Assembly (NCBI GenBank): GCA_905193995.1
Contig: CAJJQT010000024.1
Span: 1-13,225 of the forward strand
Source: an uncultured Porphyromonadaceae bacterium
GTDB lineage: Bacteria > Bacteroidota > Bacteroidia > Bacteroidales > Muribaculaceae
DNA: 13,225 nucleotides
Direction of reading: 5' to 3'
Positions within the stretch are counted from its first letter, which is position 1. Each line of letters begins with the position of its first letter. Both the position numbers and the translations under genes were made by a program. Under the pieces are notes generated by a model. The model was not told where the DNA came from and did not search any database. It was given only the letters and a program-made list of their open reading frames with translations. This document shows positions 1-7,131 of the stretch, in pieces.

Positions 1-55
1 GTTGAATGCAATAATCGAGTCAGATCGCCGTTATAATTAGGCAATAATATATCCG

Positions 56-646
56 ATGAGAAGGAAAATAGTCTTTGCGACCAACAACGCCCACAAGCTC
101 GAAGAGTTGCGCAGCATAGCCAGCGACAGTTTCGAGATACTGTCGCTGGCCGATATAGGGTGTCACGACGATATCCCCGAAACATCCGACACTATCGAAG
201 GCAATGCGCGCCAAAAAGCCTGCTGGGTGCGCGACCGCTACGGCTACGACTGCTTCGCCGACGACACAGGTCTGTTTGTCGACAGCCTTGGCGGAGCTCC
301 GGGAGTCTTTAGCGCGCGCTACGCCGGCGGTGAAGGCCACGACAGCGCGGCCAATACGGCTCTGCTGCTGAGAAATCTCGCCGGAAAGGCCGACCGCCGT
401 GCACGCTTCCGCACCGTCATAGCCCTGACTGAGGGCAGCGGCACGGTACGGCTCTTCGAAGGCGCGGTCGAGGGCGAGATCACCTGCGAACCGGCCGGAT
501 GTGGCGGATTCGGATACGATCCGGTGTTCAGGCCCCTTGGCTGGGACAAGACCTTTGCCGAAGCATCGGCCGACGAGAAAAACGCTGTCAGCCACCGCGG
601 CCGGGCAACACGCCTGCTCATCGAATATCTTAACGGCAAAAACTGA
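56..646 (+). CDS. rdgB: RdgB/HAM1-type XTP/dITP pyrophosphatase
   Basis: This 196-residue protein belongs to the RdgB/HAM1 (Ham1-like) family, which hydrolyses ITP, dITP and XTP to monophosphate and pyrophosphate and keeps deaminated purines out of DNA and RNA. It acts in the cytosol, normally as a homodimer needing Mg2+. Visible family motifs are TNNAHK (residues 9-14, nucleotide binding), DTIEGNARQKA (45-55), ADDTGL with the acidic pair D69/D70, LGGAPGVFSARYAG (78-91), GFGYDPVF (151-158) and SHRGRA (179-184). The length is normal for the family. The ATG at 56 places the TNN motif at the usual distance from the N terminus. No TAnnTTTG element is visible in the 55 upstream bases, so it may be read from an upstream gene outside the window. 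A duplicated spacer separates it from the porZ-like gene. The family assignment is firm. Confidence 0.96.
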   Translation: MRRKIVFATNNAHKLEELRSIASDSFEILSLADIGCHDDIPETSDTIEGNARQKACWVRDRYGYDCFADDTGLFVDSLGGAPGVFSARYAGGEGHDSAANTALLLRNLAGKADRRARFRTVIALTEGSGTVRLFEGAVEGEITCEPAGCGGFGYDPVFRPLGWDKTFAEASADEKNAVSHRGRATRLLIEYLNGKN

Positions 647-660
647 CAGACCATACATTA

Positions 661-700
661 TATATAAGAATACATTGTCATATATAAGAATACATTGTCA
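661..700. repeat. Perfect tandem duplication, two 20-bp copies
   Basis: Bases 661-680 and 681-700 are identical (unit TATATAAGAATACATTGTCA), head to tail with no spacer. The second copy ends two bases before the ATG of the porZ-like gene. Each unit contains TACATTGT, which only loosely resembles the TAnnTTTG -7 element, so a duplicated promoter or regulator site is possible but not shown. A recent slippage duplication is the simplest explanation. Confidence 0.9.
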
Positions 701-702
701 AT

Positions 703-3132
703 ATGATAAAAAAACTCTTTCTTCTGCTCGCTCTGTCGATAGGCTGGTTAGGTGCTTCGGCCCAGCATGCGCCGGGATCATGGAAGATATTTCCGATGGC
801 CGGCGAATTCTTCACTTCGGTGATCGATACACCGGCGAAAGTCTATTATCTGACTGGAGGCTCGCTCTACAGCTATGACAAGGAGTACAACGAGACCGTC
901 TACTACACGCCCGGCACGCGAATTTCCGACAGCGGTATAGCCTCGCTGCACTACAACACGGACAATCATTATCTGATGGTGGTGTACACCAACGGCAATA
1001 TCGACCTTATCTACGACGACGGCAACGTGGTTAACATGCCTGAGATAAAGACAGCCAATCTCACGACGAAAAAGTCTGTCAACAGTGTGTTCTTCGCCAA
1101 CAACCGTATCTACATAGCCACGGAATTCGGCCTGGTCATCTACGACGATCAGAACCATTGCGTCACCGAATCGGCCATCTACGACAAAGGTCTGTCGATA
1201 ATCATGGCCAACAAGGAATTTCTCTTCACCGTGCTCGACTATAAGCTATGCTACTCGCCGCTGAACGAGCGCCACAATTCGCTTGACAAATTCAAACCAC
1301 TCGGCAGCGCCGCGATAGATCAGATTCTGCCGCTTGACGACAACCGGTTCCTATATATTGTCAATAAGGCTATATATAAGCTGAAAATTGATGTTGCCGC
1401 CGGTACATCCGGCTTCGAAAAGGTGACTGACGTGTCTGATCTGAAATCATTCTTCCGCACCCAGGACGGCTATATGGCTCTGAGCGGCAACGGTCTGACT
1501 GTATTGGACAGCAACGGCGACGTGGTGGAGACCAAGGCTGTCGGCGAAGAACTGTCTGACAACGTGATGGGCAGCTACAACGGTCTGAAAGAGGTATGGG
1601 CAGCCAATAACGATGGCATAGGCTGTTTTGACTTCAGCGGCGCCGCGCCTGCCGTCATCTCCGAGCGCTACCGTCCGGAAGCGTTCATCGACTTCAATGC
1701 CGGCTTCTGCACCCAGTCGGCAGATGGTGCTTCCGTCTATATTACCCGGATGGGTATGAGTGAGGCTCATCCTGCGGGTGAATCCGCATGGTCGCAGCAC
1801 TTACCTTTCATATGTGAACGTTATGACTGGAATACAGGTAAGATTTTTCCGGTATATCCCTATGGTGTGCGCAATACTTCGAGTCAGTCACAGAATGAAG
1901 CTGATGTCCGCAACAGTAAATTATTCTACGGAGGTCCCGCAGCAACCCTTATCGATCCCGTTGATCCCGAACTAATCTATCATGTCAACAACTTCGAGGG
2001 ACTGGTTCTTGTAAAGGATCGTCAGGTACTGTATGAACTAAATGATAAGGTAATCCCAATAAATTTCTCGTGGGGTTCGCGTACGGAAGTCGCACAGTTC
2101 GATCCGTTCGGTAACATGTGGATCGGCTGCTGGTCTTCGAACGGCAAACCTTTTGCTGTTTTGAAAGCCGATGCTGTCAAGAAACTGCGCACCGATCCGT
2201 CTTCGGTTACTAAGAACGATTTTGAAATACCTGCGTGGCCTTCGACAGAGTCAGGAAAGATGGATATGCACCTCGTTTTCATTCCCGGCACCAACAAGAT
2301 GCTGTATATTCGCGGTGGCTGGGGCAGTACGTTTATCGGAGGTGATACAAAAGGCACTTCCTCAAGCCTCGATGACGCGTTTGTGGTATACAACGCTTTC
2401 GAAGATCAGGATGGAGGTGTGACAGATCCTCAGTTTGTCGTCAGCGTTGAGCTTGACAAGAATAATGATATCTGGCTCGGTACTACCAGCGGAATCTTTA
2501 TCGTAAAGGATAAGAATCAGCTCGGTCAGAGCGGCAGTTCAAACCTTCAGGTAGTTCGACCGAAAGTGTCGCGCAATGATGGTACAAACTATGCCGACTA
2601 TCTGCTCTCAAGCGAAACTGTGCTCTACATCGCTGTCGACCCATCCAACCGCAAATGGGTAGCCACTCAGGCTTCCGGTCTGTATCTTGTCAGCGAAGAC
2701 GGTACCGAGATACTCGAGCATTTCGACATGGACAACTCTCCTCTCGTATCGAATACGGTCTACACCGTCGCCTGCGATCAGGCAAGCAATGACGTGCTCA
2801 TCGGCACTCCGTCGGGTCTATATCTATATAGTTCGACTTCAGCCCCCGCAGCAGATGACTATTCCGAGGTATATGCATTCCCGAATCCCGTGCGGCCCGA
2901 CTACACAGGCTGGATTACCATCAACGGTCTGATGGATAATTCCCTGGTGAAGATAGCCGATATGCAGGGCAGCGTCATGTGGGAAGGCCGGTCGGAAGGC
3001 GGCATGGTCGTATGGGACGGCTGCAACCGCGACGGCTCGCGCGTCCGCTCGGGTGTATATCTGGTATTTGCTTCGCAGGGTCCCGAAGGGTCGTCGGAAG
3101 GCGCAGTTACGAAGATCGTCGTAATCAACTGA
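703..3132 (+). CDS. porZ: PorZ-like type IX secretion surface protein
   Basis: This 809-residue secreted protein resembles PorZ, a type IX secretion system (T9SS) component of the Bacteroidota attachment complex. In Porphyromonas gingivalis PorZ is built of two beta-propellers plus a C-terminal domain and helps deliver anionic LPS for anchoring cargo. Residues 1-20 form a signal peptide (MIKKLFLLLALSIGWLGASA, then Q). From about residue 22 to 715 there are repeated propeller-like blades with WxG/xxGI turns such as YYLTGGSLYSYD, IYIATEFGLVIYD, DIWLGTTSGIFIVKD, RKWVATQASGLYLVSEDG and DVLIGTPSGLYLYS. A T9SS type A-like sorting domain starts near residue 724 (YAFPNPVRPDYTG) and ends in a GVYLV-containing strand. 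The length is close to P. gingivalis PorZ. The start at 703 is the ATG directly before the signal peptide. The middle of the gene (about 1800-2640) looks less GC-rich than its ends. A generic two-component-regulator-type propeller protein is the main alternative. Confidence 0.8.
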   Translation: MIKKLFLLLALSIGWLGASAQHAPGSWKIFPMAGEFFTSVIDTPAKVYYLTGGSLYSYDKEYNETVYYTPGTRISDSGIASLHYNTDNHYLMVVYTNGNIDLIYDDGNVVNMPEIKTANLTTKKSVNSVFFANNRIYIATEFGLVIYDDQNHCVTESAIYDKGLSIIMANKEFLFTVLDYKLCYSPLNERHNSLDKFKPLGSAAIDQILPLDDNRFLYIVNKAIYKLKIDVAAGTSGFEKVTDVSDLKSFFRTQDGYMALSGNGLTVLDSNGDVVETKAVGEELSDNVMGSYNGLKEVWAANNDGIGCFDFSGAAPAVISERYRPEAFIDFNAGFCTQSADGASVYITRMGMSEAHPAGESAWSQHLPFICERYDWNTGKIFPVYPYGVRNTSSQSQNEADVRNSKLFYGGPAATLIDPVDPELIYHVNNFEGLVLVKDRQVLYELNDKVIPINFSWGSRTEVAQFDPFGNMWIGCWSSNGKPFAVLKADAVKKLRTDPSSVTKNDFEIPAWPSTESGKMDMHLVFIPGTNKMLYIRGGWGSTFIGGDTKGTSSSLDDAFVVYNAFEDQDGGVTDPQFVVSVELDKNNDIWLGTTSGIFIVKDKNQLGQSGSSNLQVVRPKVSRNDGTNYADYLLSSETVLYIAVDPSNRKWVATQASGLYLVSEDGTEILEHFDMDNSPLVSNTVYTVACDQASNDVLIGTPSGLYLYSSTSAPAADDYSEVYAFPNPVRPDYTGWITINGLMDNSLVKIADMQGSVMWEGRSEGGMVVWDGCNRDGSRVRSGVYLVFASQGPEGSSEGAVTKIVVIN

Positions 3133-3139
3133 AAAAATC

Positions 3140-3655
3140 ATGGTAGAAGTACTTCGATATAAGGACGAGGCCGACAAGAGCCTCGGCCTGGCCGGTATGG
3201 CCATTTCACTGGTAGCCTGCGACGGCGAGCGTTATCTTGCATCGCTGTCGCTTGAAGAAGGCGAAGAGGCGTTTGAACTCACGTCGGAATCTTTCTTCGG
3301 CGGCAATCCGCGTTTTTCGGCGCGTCTGGTGTGGAATGATCTTTTCGTACGTTTCCAGCTAAGTTCGGGTCTGTTGCTCGGCAACGTGCTCTGCCGCTGG
3401 CGCGGCGCCTTGCCGCCGGCCGAAGTCATGGACGCCGTCCATGATATAGTGCGCGAGGAAGGCAGCAGCGAGTGCTCGCTCGACGACGACGAAATTGAGA
3501 ACGTTTACAACAAAAGTCTTGTTTTCTACCGGCGCCTGTTCGGCCATCGTCCGGTGTTGGATGTTGCCGATTCGTTTGCGGCGCATCTTCGTCATCAGCG
3601 CCGTATGAGCGCCGGCGAAGTATTCGAATTTCTAAGTTGCCTGAGCCGCCTCTGA
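3140..3655 (+). CDS. Conserved-looking small protein of unknown function
   Basis: I do not recognise this 171-residue protein. It has no signal peptide or membrane segment, so it should be cytosolic. The N-terminal half (about 1-95) is beta-rich, with alternating hydrophobic strands and an acidic stretch LSLEEGEEAFEL near residue 35. The C-terminal half (about 93-171) is helical, with an acidic SLDDDEIENVYNKSLVFYRRLF segment split by a turn and a basic HLRHQRRM stretch near residue 150. There is no obvious catalytic motif. It begins seven bases after the porZ-like stop codon, so the two are almost certainly cotranscribed. Codon use matches the neighbours and the reading frame is intact, which argues for a real gene. 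Its stop codon TGA touches the stop codon of the convergent gene with no gap. A role linked to T9SS is only a guess from adjacency. Confidence 0.8.
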   Translation: MVEVLRYKDEADKSLGLAGMAISLVACDGERYLASLSLEEGEEAFELTSESFFGGNPRFSARLVWNDLFVRFQLSSGLLLGNVLCRWRGALPPAEVMDAVHDIVREEGSSECSLDDDEIENVYNKSLVFYRRLFGHRPVLDVADSFAAHLRHQRRMSAGEVFEFLSCLSRL

Positions 3656-4393
3656 TCAGCGCAGCAACGGCAGATCGACTGTGCGCAGCCTCTTGTGAAA
3701 CGTGCGCACATCAAATTCCGGAAACAGCTGCTGCCAGCGGGCATAGAACTGCGGAGTATGATCGAAGTGGTCAAGATGGGCCAGTTCGTGAGTCATAACG
3801 GCACGTCTGAAAAGCTTCGGCATATATAGCACACGGGCAGCTAACCTCACTTTGCCGCGGTTTGAGCAGTCGCCGTATTTTGCGGAAGCCCGGGTAATTT
3901 CAGTCAGTTTCACACGGTCCTGAAAACCGAGTTTGACTATCAGTTCGTCGAGTTCGGGCAGTAAGTAATGGCTTGCAGGCCCATAAGCGCATTTACCGAT
4001 AAATTTCGAAAGCCTCGACTGAATGCTGTCGCTGTCGAGCGTACCGGGTGCAACGCGGAATTCATAGACCGGCGGCTTTTCTTTTGTAAATGGAATGGCA
4101 TCAATTTCACCTTTCCTGGTTTGCGGCGATTCAACCACGCGAATGCCGAAAAGGTCGTTCGCAAAGGTATATCCCGGAAAGTATTTGCGTCCTATGACCG
4201 GGCGAGAGGCCAGAATGTCGGGCGTCATCCGGTCGAGAACACGGTTATATTCGTCAAGATCTATTCCCGCCGGAATGGTCATATGCAGAATGTCACCTTT
4301 CCAGCGGGCTGTAAACCGTCTGGCCGTGGACAAAACTTTAAGATTGACTTTACCGAGAACAGGATGTGTGTATTTCTGGGAAATTAGCCCCAT
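3656..4393 (-). CDS. YgjP/DUF45-family zinc metallopeptidase
   Basis: A 245-residue protein of the YgjP-like (DUF45, M48-related) metallopeptidase family. The zinc site is visible as HELAH (H202, E203, H206), followed by H212 in DHTPQFY, which matches the family pattern HELxHxxxxxHxxxF. The preceding segment ASAKYGDCSNRGKVRLAARV corresponds to the family's WGSCS..G.I.LN..L region, with YGDCS in place of WGSCS. No signal peptide is present, so it is likely cytosolic; the substrate is unknown. I chose the ATG at 4393, which gives MGLISQKYTHP and overlaps the end of nadK by 10 bases. An in-frame start further upstream would add 31 residues read antisense-like through nadK in another frame, and they look non-native (proline- and arginine-rich). 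It is the last gene of the minus-strand operon. Confidence 0.85.
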   Translation of the reverse strand: MGLISQKYTHPVLGKVNLKVLSTARRFTARWKGDILHMTIPAGIDLDEYNRVLDRMTPDILASRPVIGRKYFPGYTFANDLFGIRVVESPQTRKGEIDAIPFTKEKPPVYEFRVAPGTLDSDSIQSRLSKFIGKCAYGPASHYLLPELDELIVKLGFQDRVKLTEITRASAKYGDCSNRGKVRLAARVLYMPKLFRRAVMTHELAHLDHFDHTPQFYARWQQLFPEFDVRTFHKRLRTVDLPLLR

Positions 4394-5238
4394 GAGAGTT
4401 TGGTGCGGAGGGTTTGGGCGAAGTTCGAGCCGTCGCAGCGGATGACTTTTACGACGAACGGGGCTCGGGCGAGGCGCACAGGGCAATCGAGAGGCACATG
4501 GTACGAGCGCCCGTCAAGGGCAATGCGGTAGCTGTGCGAGCGGCTGTCGCAGGTGAATTCGAGTTCGGATGTGTCGCCTATGACCAGAGGCCGCATCGAC
4601 AGCGAGTGGGCGGCTATGGGTGAAAGTACAAATACCGGAGCAGACGGCTGCACGATTGGGCCGCCTACCGACAGATTGTAGGCGGTGCTGCCGGTCGGAG
4701 TGGCTATCAGTAGCCCGTCGGCGCGGTAGTCGGCAAGCGGACAACCGTCGATGACGGCATTCACGTCGATAATCGATGCTCCTTCGGCCTTGGTGACGGC
4801 GACTTCGTTGAGCGCATAGGGCCAGCCGTCGACAGCCTCGCAGTCAACCTTGATGAGTGAGCGGTCTTCGATGTGCAGGTCACCTACGGCAAGGATTTCG
4901 GGCAGTTTCACTATTTCTTCCACAGGCAGCGAAGCCAGATACCCGAGATGACCGGTATTGACGCCTATGATGGGTATTTCTTTGTCGGCTACCCAGGCTG
5001 CTGTGCGCAGAAAAGATCCGTCGCCGCCTATACATACGGCATAGTCGGCTGTGAAATCAGGTGAGTCCGTGACCCGGCGAACGCATCCCAGCGACCGCGG
5101 TATCATATACAGCAGGTAAGAGTACAGTTTGCTGTGGACCGTCACTTCGTCGCCGCGGCGGCTGAGGCTGTCGAAGAACGCTGCTATTTGGTCGATATAT
5201 GGCTCCTGACGCCGCGAGCCGTAGATAGCCAGTTTCAT
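4384..5238 (-). CDS. nadK: NAD kinase
   Basis: A 284-residue NAD kinase (PpnK family), which phosphorylates NAD to NADP in the cytosol using ATP or polyphosphate. Motifs visible: GGDG (71-74, catalytic/phosphate-binding), NTGHLGYL (94-101), LNEVAV (143-148, the conserved NE), and the long glycine-rich block YRADGLLIATPTGSTAYN (171-188) followed by SVGGPIV (190-196). DG at 242-243 lies in the late beta-rich domain. Length is typical. The start codon overlaps the stop codon of the upstream ACT-like gene as ATGA, implying translational coupling. The 3' end overlaps the metallopeptidase gene. Expression probably comes from the minus-strand promoter at 5634-5641. Confidence 0.96.
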   Translation of the reverse strand: MKLAIYGSRRQEPYIDQIAAFFDSLSRRGDEVTVHSKLYSYLLYMIPRSLGCVRRVTDSPDFTADYAVCIGGDGSFLRTAAWVADKEIPIIGVNTGHLGYLASLPVEEIVKLPEILAVGDLHIEDRSLIKVDCEAVDGWPYALNEVAVTKAEGASIIDVNAVIDGCPLADYRADGLLIATPTGSTAYNLSVGGPIVQPSAPVFVLSPIAAHSLSMRPLVIGDTSELEFTCDSRSHSYRIALDGRSYHVPLDCPVRLARAPFVVKVIRCDGSNFAQTLRTKLSWG

Positions 5239-5594
5239 AACGATAGATATTTCATTAACTGTTCGTAGCGGTCGCGCAAGGTGTCATCGTCTGGTGCCGG
5301 GGAGTCGCTGTTGATCACCGTGTAGCCATAGCGTTCGAGCGAGCGGACTACCGAGTCGGGGTTGCGGTGGTCGACGCGCAGAGCCGCCACCACCTGCAGC
5401 CCCTCCACTTCCAGCGAAGTGACGTTGAGATTGAGCAGGCGCGCGTCGACATCCTCCACAGCCCGTGCTATGCGCGAGGCTATGTAGTCGTCGTAGCTGC
5501 ACCCGATCAGCAGACGGCTTGAGTCGGCATTCGGTGGAAAAAACACCTCCATCGACTCTTTTTTGGCCGCTTTTAGTTGATTTTCTTTCGTCAT
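5235..5594 (-). CDS. Short ACT-like regulatory-type protein upstream of nadK
   Basis: A 119-residue protein with a beta-alpha-beta-beta-alpha-beta pattern like an ACT domain over about residues 24-95 (RLLIGCSYDDYIASRIAR, ARLLNLNVTS, LQVVAALRVD, VVRSLERYGYTVIN), then an acidic linker and a C-terminal helix ending RYEQLMKYLSL. From memory, Bacteroides carries a longer protein at this position, with two CBS domains before a similar ACT-like tail; here the protein starts directly before the ACT-like part. The start at 5594 (MTKENQLKAAKKES) is supported by the promoter about 40 bases upstream. The same frame stays open further upstream, but that stretch is antisense to pdxJ and reads as non-native sequence. 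A ligand-sensing role linked to NAD kinase is inference from coupling: the two genes overlap by 4 bases. Confidence 0.75.
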   Translation of the reverse strand: MTKENQLKAAKKESMEVFFPPNADSSRLLIGCSYDDYIASRIARAVEDVDARLLNLNVTSLEVEGLQVVAALRVDHRNPDSVVRSLERYGYTVINSDSPAPDDDTLRDRYEQLMKYLSL

Positions 5595-5609
5595 TAGATT
5601 TATTTCGAC

Positions 5610-5617
5610 TAATTTTG
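5610..5617 (+). promoter_or_regulatory. Bacteroidota -7 element for pdxJ
   Basis: TAATTTTG matches TAnnTTTG exactly on the plus strand. TTTC at 5586-5589 lies 20 bases upstream and may be an imperfect -33 element. The start of transcription would be near 5623, leaving an untranslated leader of about 80 bases before pdxJ. The element is one arm of an inverted repeat. Confidence 0.55.
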
Positions 5618-5633
5618 TAGTCGGAACCTGATA

Positions 5634-5641
5634 CAAAATTA
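5634..5641 (-). promoter_or_regulatory. Bacteroidota -7 element for the nadK operon
   Basis: Read on the minus strand this is TAATTTTG, an exact TAnnTTTG match. The transcription start would be near 5628, about 35 bases before the ACT-like gene. No convincing -33 element is seen 19-21 bases upstream. It faces the plus-strand element at 5610-5617. Confidence 0.55.
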
Positions 5642-5705
5642 CGAAATTTTTCTCAAATTCCATCCATTCAACTGAAAAGTTAAGACAGTGAATTATAAAA
5701 AGCCA

Positions 5706-6419
5706 ATGACACGCCTCAGTGTCAATATCAACAAGGTAGCAACCCTGCGCAACGCCCGCGGGGAGAACCAGCCGTCGGTCGAAAAAGTGGCCGTCGACTG
5801 TCAGGATTTCGGTGCACAGGGCATCACGGTGCATCCGCGCCCCGACGAGCGCCACATCCGCCGCGCCGATGTCTTTGCCCTGCGGCCTCTGGTCAAGGTA
5901 GAATTCAATATCGAGGGCTATCCGTCGCCTGAATTCATGGAACTGGTACTCCGCACGCGGCCCGAGCAGGTGACGCTGGTCCCCGATGCAGCCGATGCGC
6001 TCACTTCGTCGGCCGGATGGGATGTAGAAGCCAACGGTGAACTTCTCACTTCGGTTGTCGACACGCTCAAGGAGCACGGCATACGCTCGTCGATTTTCGT
6101 AGGAACGGATCCGGCAGTCATCCGGGCCGCAGCTGCTACTGGCGCCGACCGCGTCGAACTGTATACCAAACCTTATGCGGATGCTTATGAGGCCGACCGC
6201 GAGGCTGCGGTAACTCCGTTCGTCGAGGCTTCGCGCACAGCCCACAACCTCGGACTTGGCATCAACGCCGGTCACGACCTCAATCTGCAGAATCTCGAAT
6301 TCTTCAGCAAGTCGCTCCCGTGGCTCAACGAGGTGTCGATCGGCCACGCTCTCATCTGCGACGCCCTGTATCTCGGCCTTGAACAGACCATCAAGAGCTA
6401 TCTGGCCTGTCTGCGTTAA
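5706..6419 (+). CDS. pdxJ: Pyridoxine 5'-phosphate synthase
   Basis: A 237-residue PdxJ, which condenses 1-deoxyxylulose 5-phosphate with 3-amino-2-oxopropyl phosphate to form pyridoxine 5'-phosphate in the DXP-dependent vitamin B6 pathway. It is a TIM barrel. Visible signatures are [15 protein letters not shown] (5-19), [13 protein letters not shown] with the catalytic His43 (39-51), FNIEG with Glu70, the phosphate-binding strand ending in GINAGHDLN with His190, and SIGHALI (211-217). The ATG at 5706 gives the standard N terminus; a GTG at 5688 would add six residues and is less likely. It diverges from the nadK operon and is followed after 55 bases by exbB. Confidence 0.96.
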   Translation: MTRLSVNINKVATLRNARGENQPSVEKVAVDCQDFGAQGITVHPRPDERHIRRADVFALRPLVKVEFNIEGYPSPEFMELVLRTRPEQVTLVPDAADALTSSAGWDVEANGELLTSVVDTLKEHGIRSSIFVGTDPAVIRAAAATGADRVELYTKPYADAYEADREAAVTPFVEASRTAHNLGLGINAGHDLNLQNLEFFSKSLPWLNEVSIGHALICDALYLGLEQTIKSYLACLR

Positions 6420-6422
6420 ACC

Positions 6423-6438
6423 TACGGGCGCATCCGTA
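6423..6438 (+). other. Small hairpin between pdxJ and exbB
   Basis: TACGG (6423-6427) and CCGTA (6434-6438) can form a 5-bp stem with a 6-base loop four bases after the pdxJ stop codon. No T run follows, so it is not a clear terminator; it could affect the 3' end or message processing between pdxJ and exbB. Confidence 0.3.
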
Positions 6439-6474
6439 AGTCTAAATACACAAAACCTAAGAATCAAAACAAAA

Positions 6475-7104
6475 ATGAAAGAAACTTCACCCTCACTGTG
6501 GGAACTCTGTGTCGAAGGCGGATGGATTATGATTCCGATCGCCCTCCTGGCTCTGGTGTGCATATATATCTTTGTCGAGCGCCTGCTCGTGATCCGCGCC
6601 GCCTCGCGCTGCGACGATTCCTTCATGAAGCGTATCCGCGACTATATCCATGAAGGAGAGATCGAGAGCGCCCTCAACCTGTGCCGTTCGACCGCCACTC
6701 CCTTCGGTCGCCTCATTGCCAAGGGCATCAGCCGCATAGGCCGACCGATGAACGATGTGCTCGTGGCCATCGAGAACACCGGCAACCTCGAGGTCGCCAA
6801 TCTATCTAAAGGGCTCCCATGGCTCGCCACCACAGCTGCCGGAGCGCCGATGCTCGGCTTTTTAGGTACTGTTATAGGCATGGTGCAGGCATTCTACTCG
6901 ATTGCCAACGCCGGCAATGCCGCTCAGATCAATTCCTTCGCCGGAGGCATCTACACGGCTCTTTCAACCACTGTCGCCGGCCTTATCGTGGGTATCGCAG
7001 CCCTGTTTGCCTACAATTTCCTGGTAGCCCGCATCAACAAGGTTATGAACCAGATGGAGGCGCGCACCATGGAATTCATGGACCTGCTCAACGAACCCGC
7101 CTGA
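6475..7104 (+). CDS. exbB: ExbB/TolQ/MotA-family proton channel subunit
   Basis: A 209-residue inner-membrane protein of the MotA/TolQ/ExbB family. With ExbD it forms the proton-driven motor that energises TonB-dependent outer-membrane receptors. Membrane segments are visible at about 17-36 (WIMIPIALLALVCIYIFVE), 118-141 (containing APMLGFLGTVIGMVQAF) and 157-183 (GGIYTALSTTVAGLIVGIAA), the last two carrying the family's conserved pore residues. The stretch between the first two segments is cytoplasmic and contains the usual GEIESALNLCRSTATPFGRL repeat-like helix. The ATG at 6475 is preceded by an A-rich stretch. A longer open frame upstream overlaps pdxJ and is not native. It is the first gene of an exbB-exbD-tonB set, probably cotranscribed with pdxJ. 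Confidence 0.92.
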   Translation: MKETSPSLWELCVEGGWIMIPIALLALVCIYIFVERLLVIRAASRCDDSFMKRIRDYIHEGEIESALNLCRSTATPFGRLIAKGISRIGRPMNDVLVAIENTGNLEVANLSKGLPWLATTAAGAPMLGFLGTVIGMVQAFYSIANAGNAAQINSFAGGIYTALSTTVAGLIVGIAALFAYNFLVARINKVMNQMEARTMEFMDLLNEPA

Positions 7105-7131
7105 TCCGTTACCTTCCCAAACTTATGCACC

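Larger units (their letters stand above)
5610..5641. repeat. Perfect 10-bp inverted repeat containing two opposed promoters
   Basis: The arms TAATTTTGTA (5610-5619) and TACAAAATTA (5632-5641) are exact reverse complements separated by 12 bases. Each arm contains a complete -7 element, so the symmetry may simply be two promoters face to face, or may also be an operator for a dimeric regulator. Confidence 0.7.

Noticed and set aside
1..40. Possible C-terminal tail of an upstream gene: one plus-strand frame reads LNAIIESDRRYN and stops at 38-40.
   Set aside because: Too short to identify, and another frame also ends in a stop nearby; it cannot be assigned to a family.
20..658. Long minus-strand open frame opposite rdgB.
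   Set aside because: It is fully antisense to a clear rdgB gene and its translation shows no family motif; GC-rich codon use creates such shadow frames.
1357..1380. Words ATTGTCAATA and TATATATAAG inside porZ that also occur in or beside the upstream tandem repeat.
   Set aside because: They match in only 10 bases each, and TATATA-type words are common in this window, so a third degenerate repeat copy is not supported.
5595..6626. Upstream extension of the ACT-like frame to 463 residues.
   Set aside because: The extra part is antisense to pdxJ and exbB and resembles no protein; the promoter at 5634-5641 lies inside it, so the ATG at 5594 is preferred.
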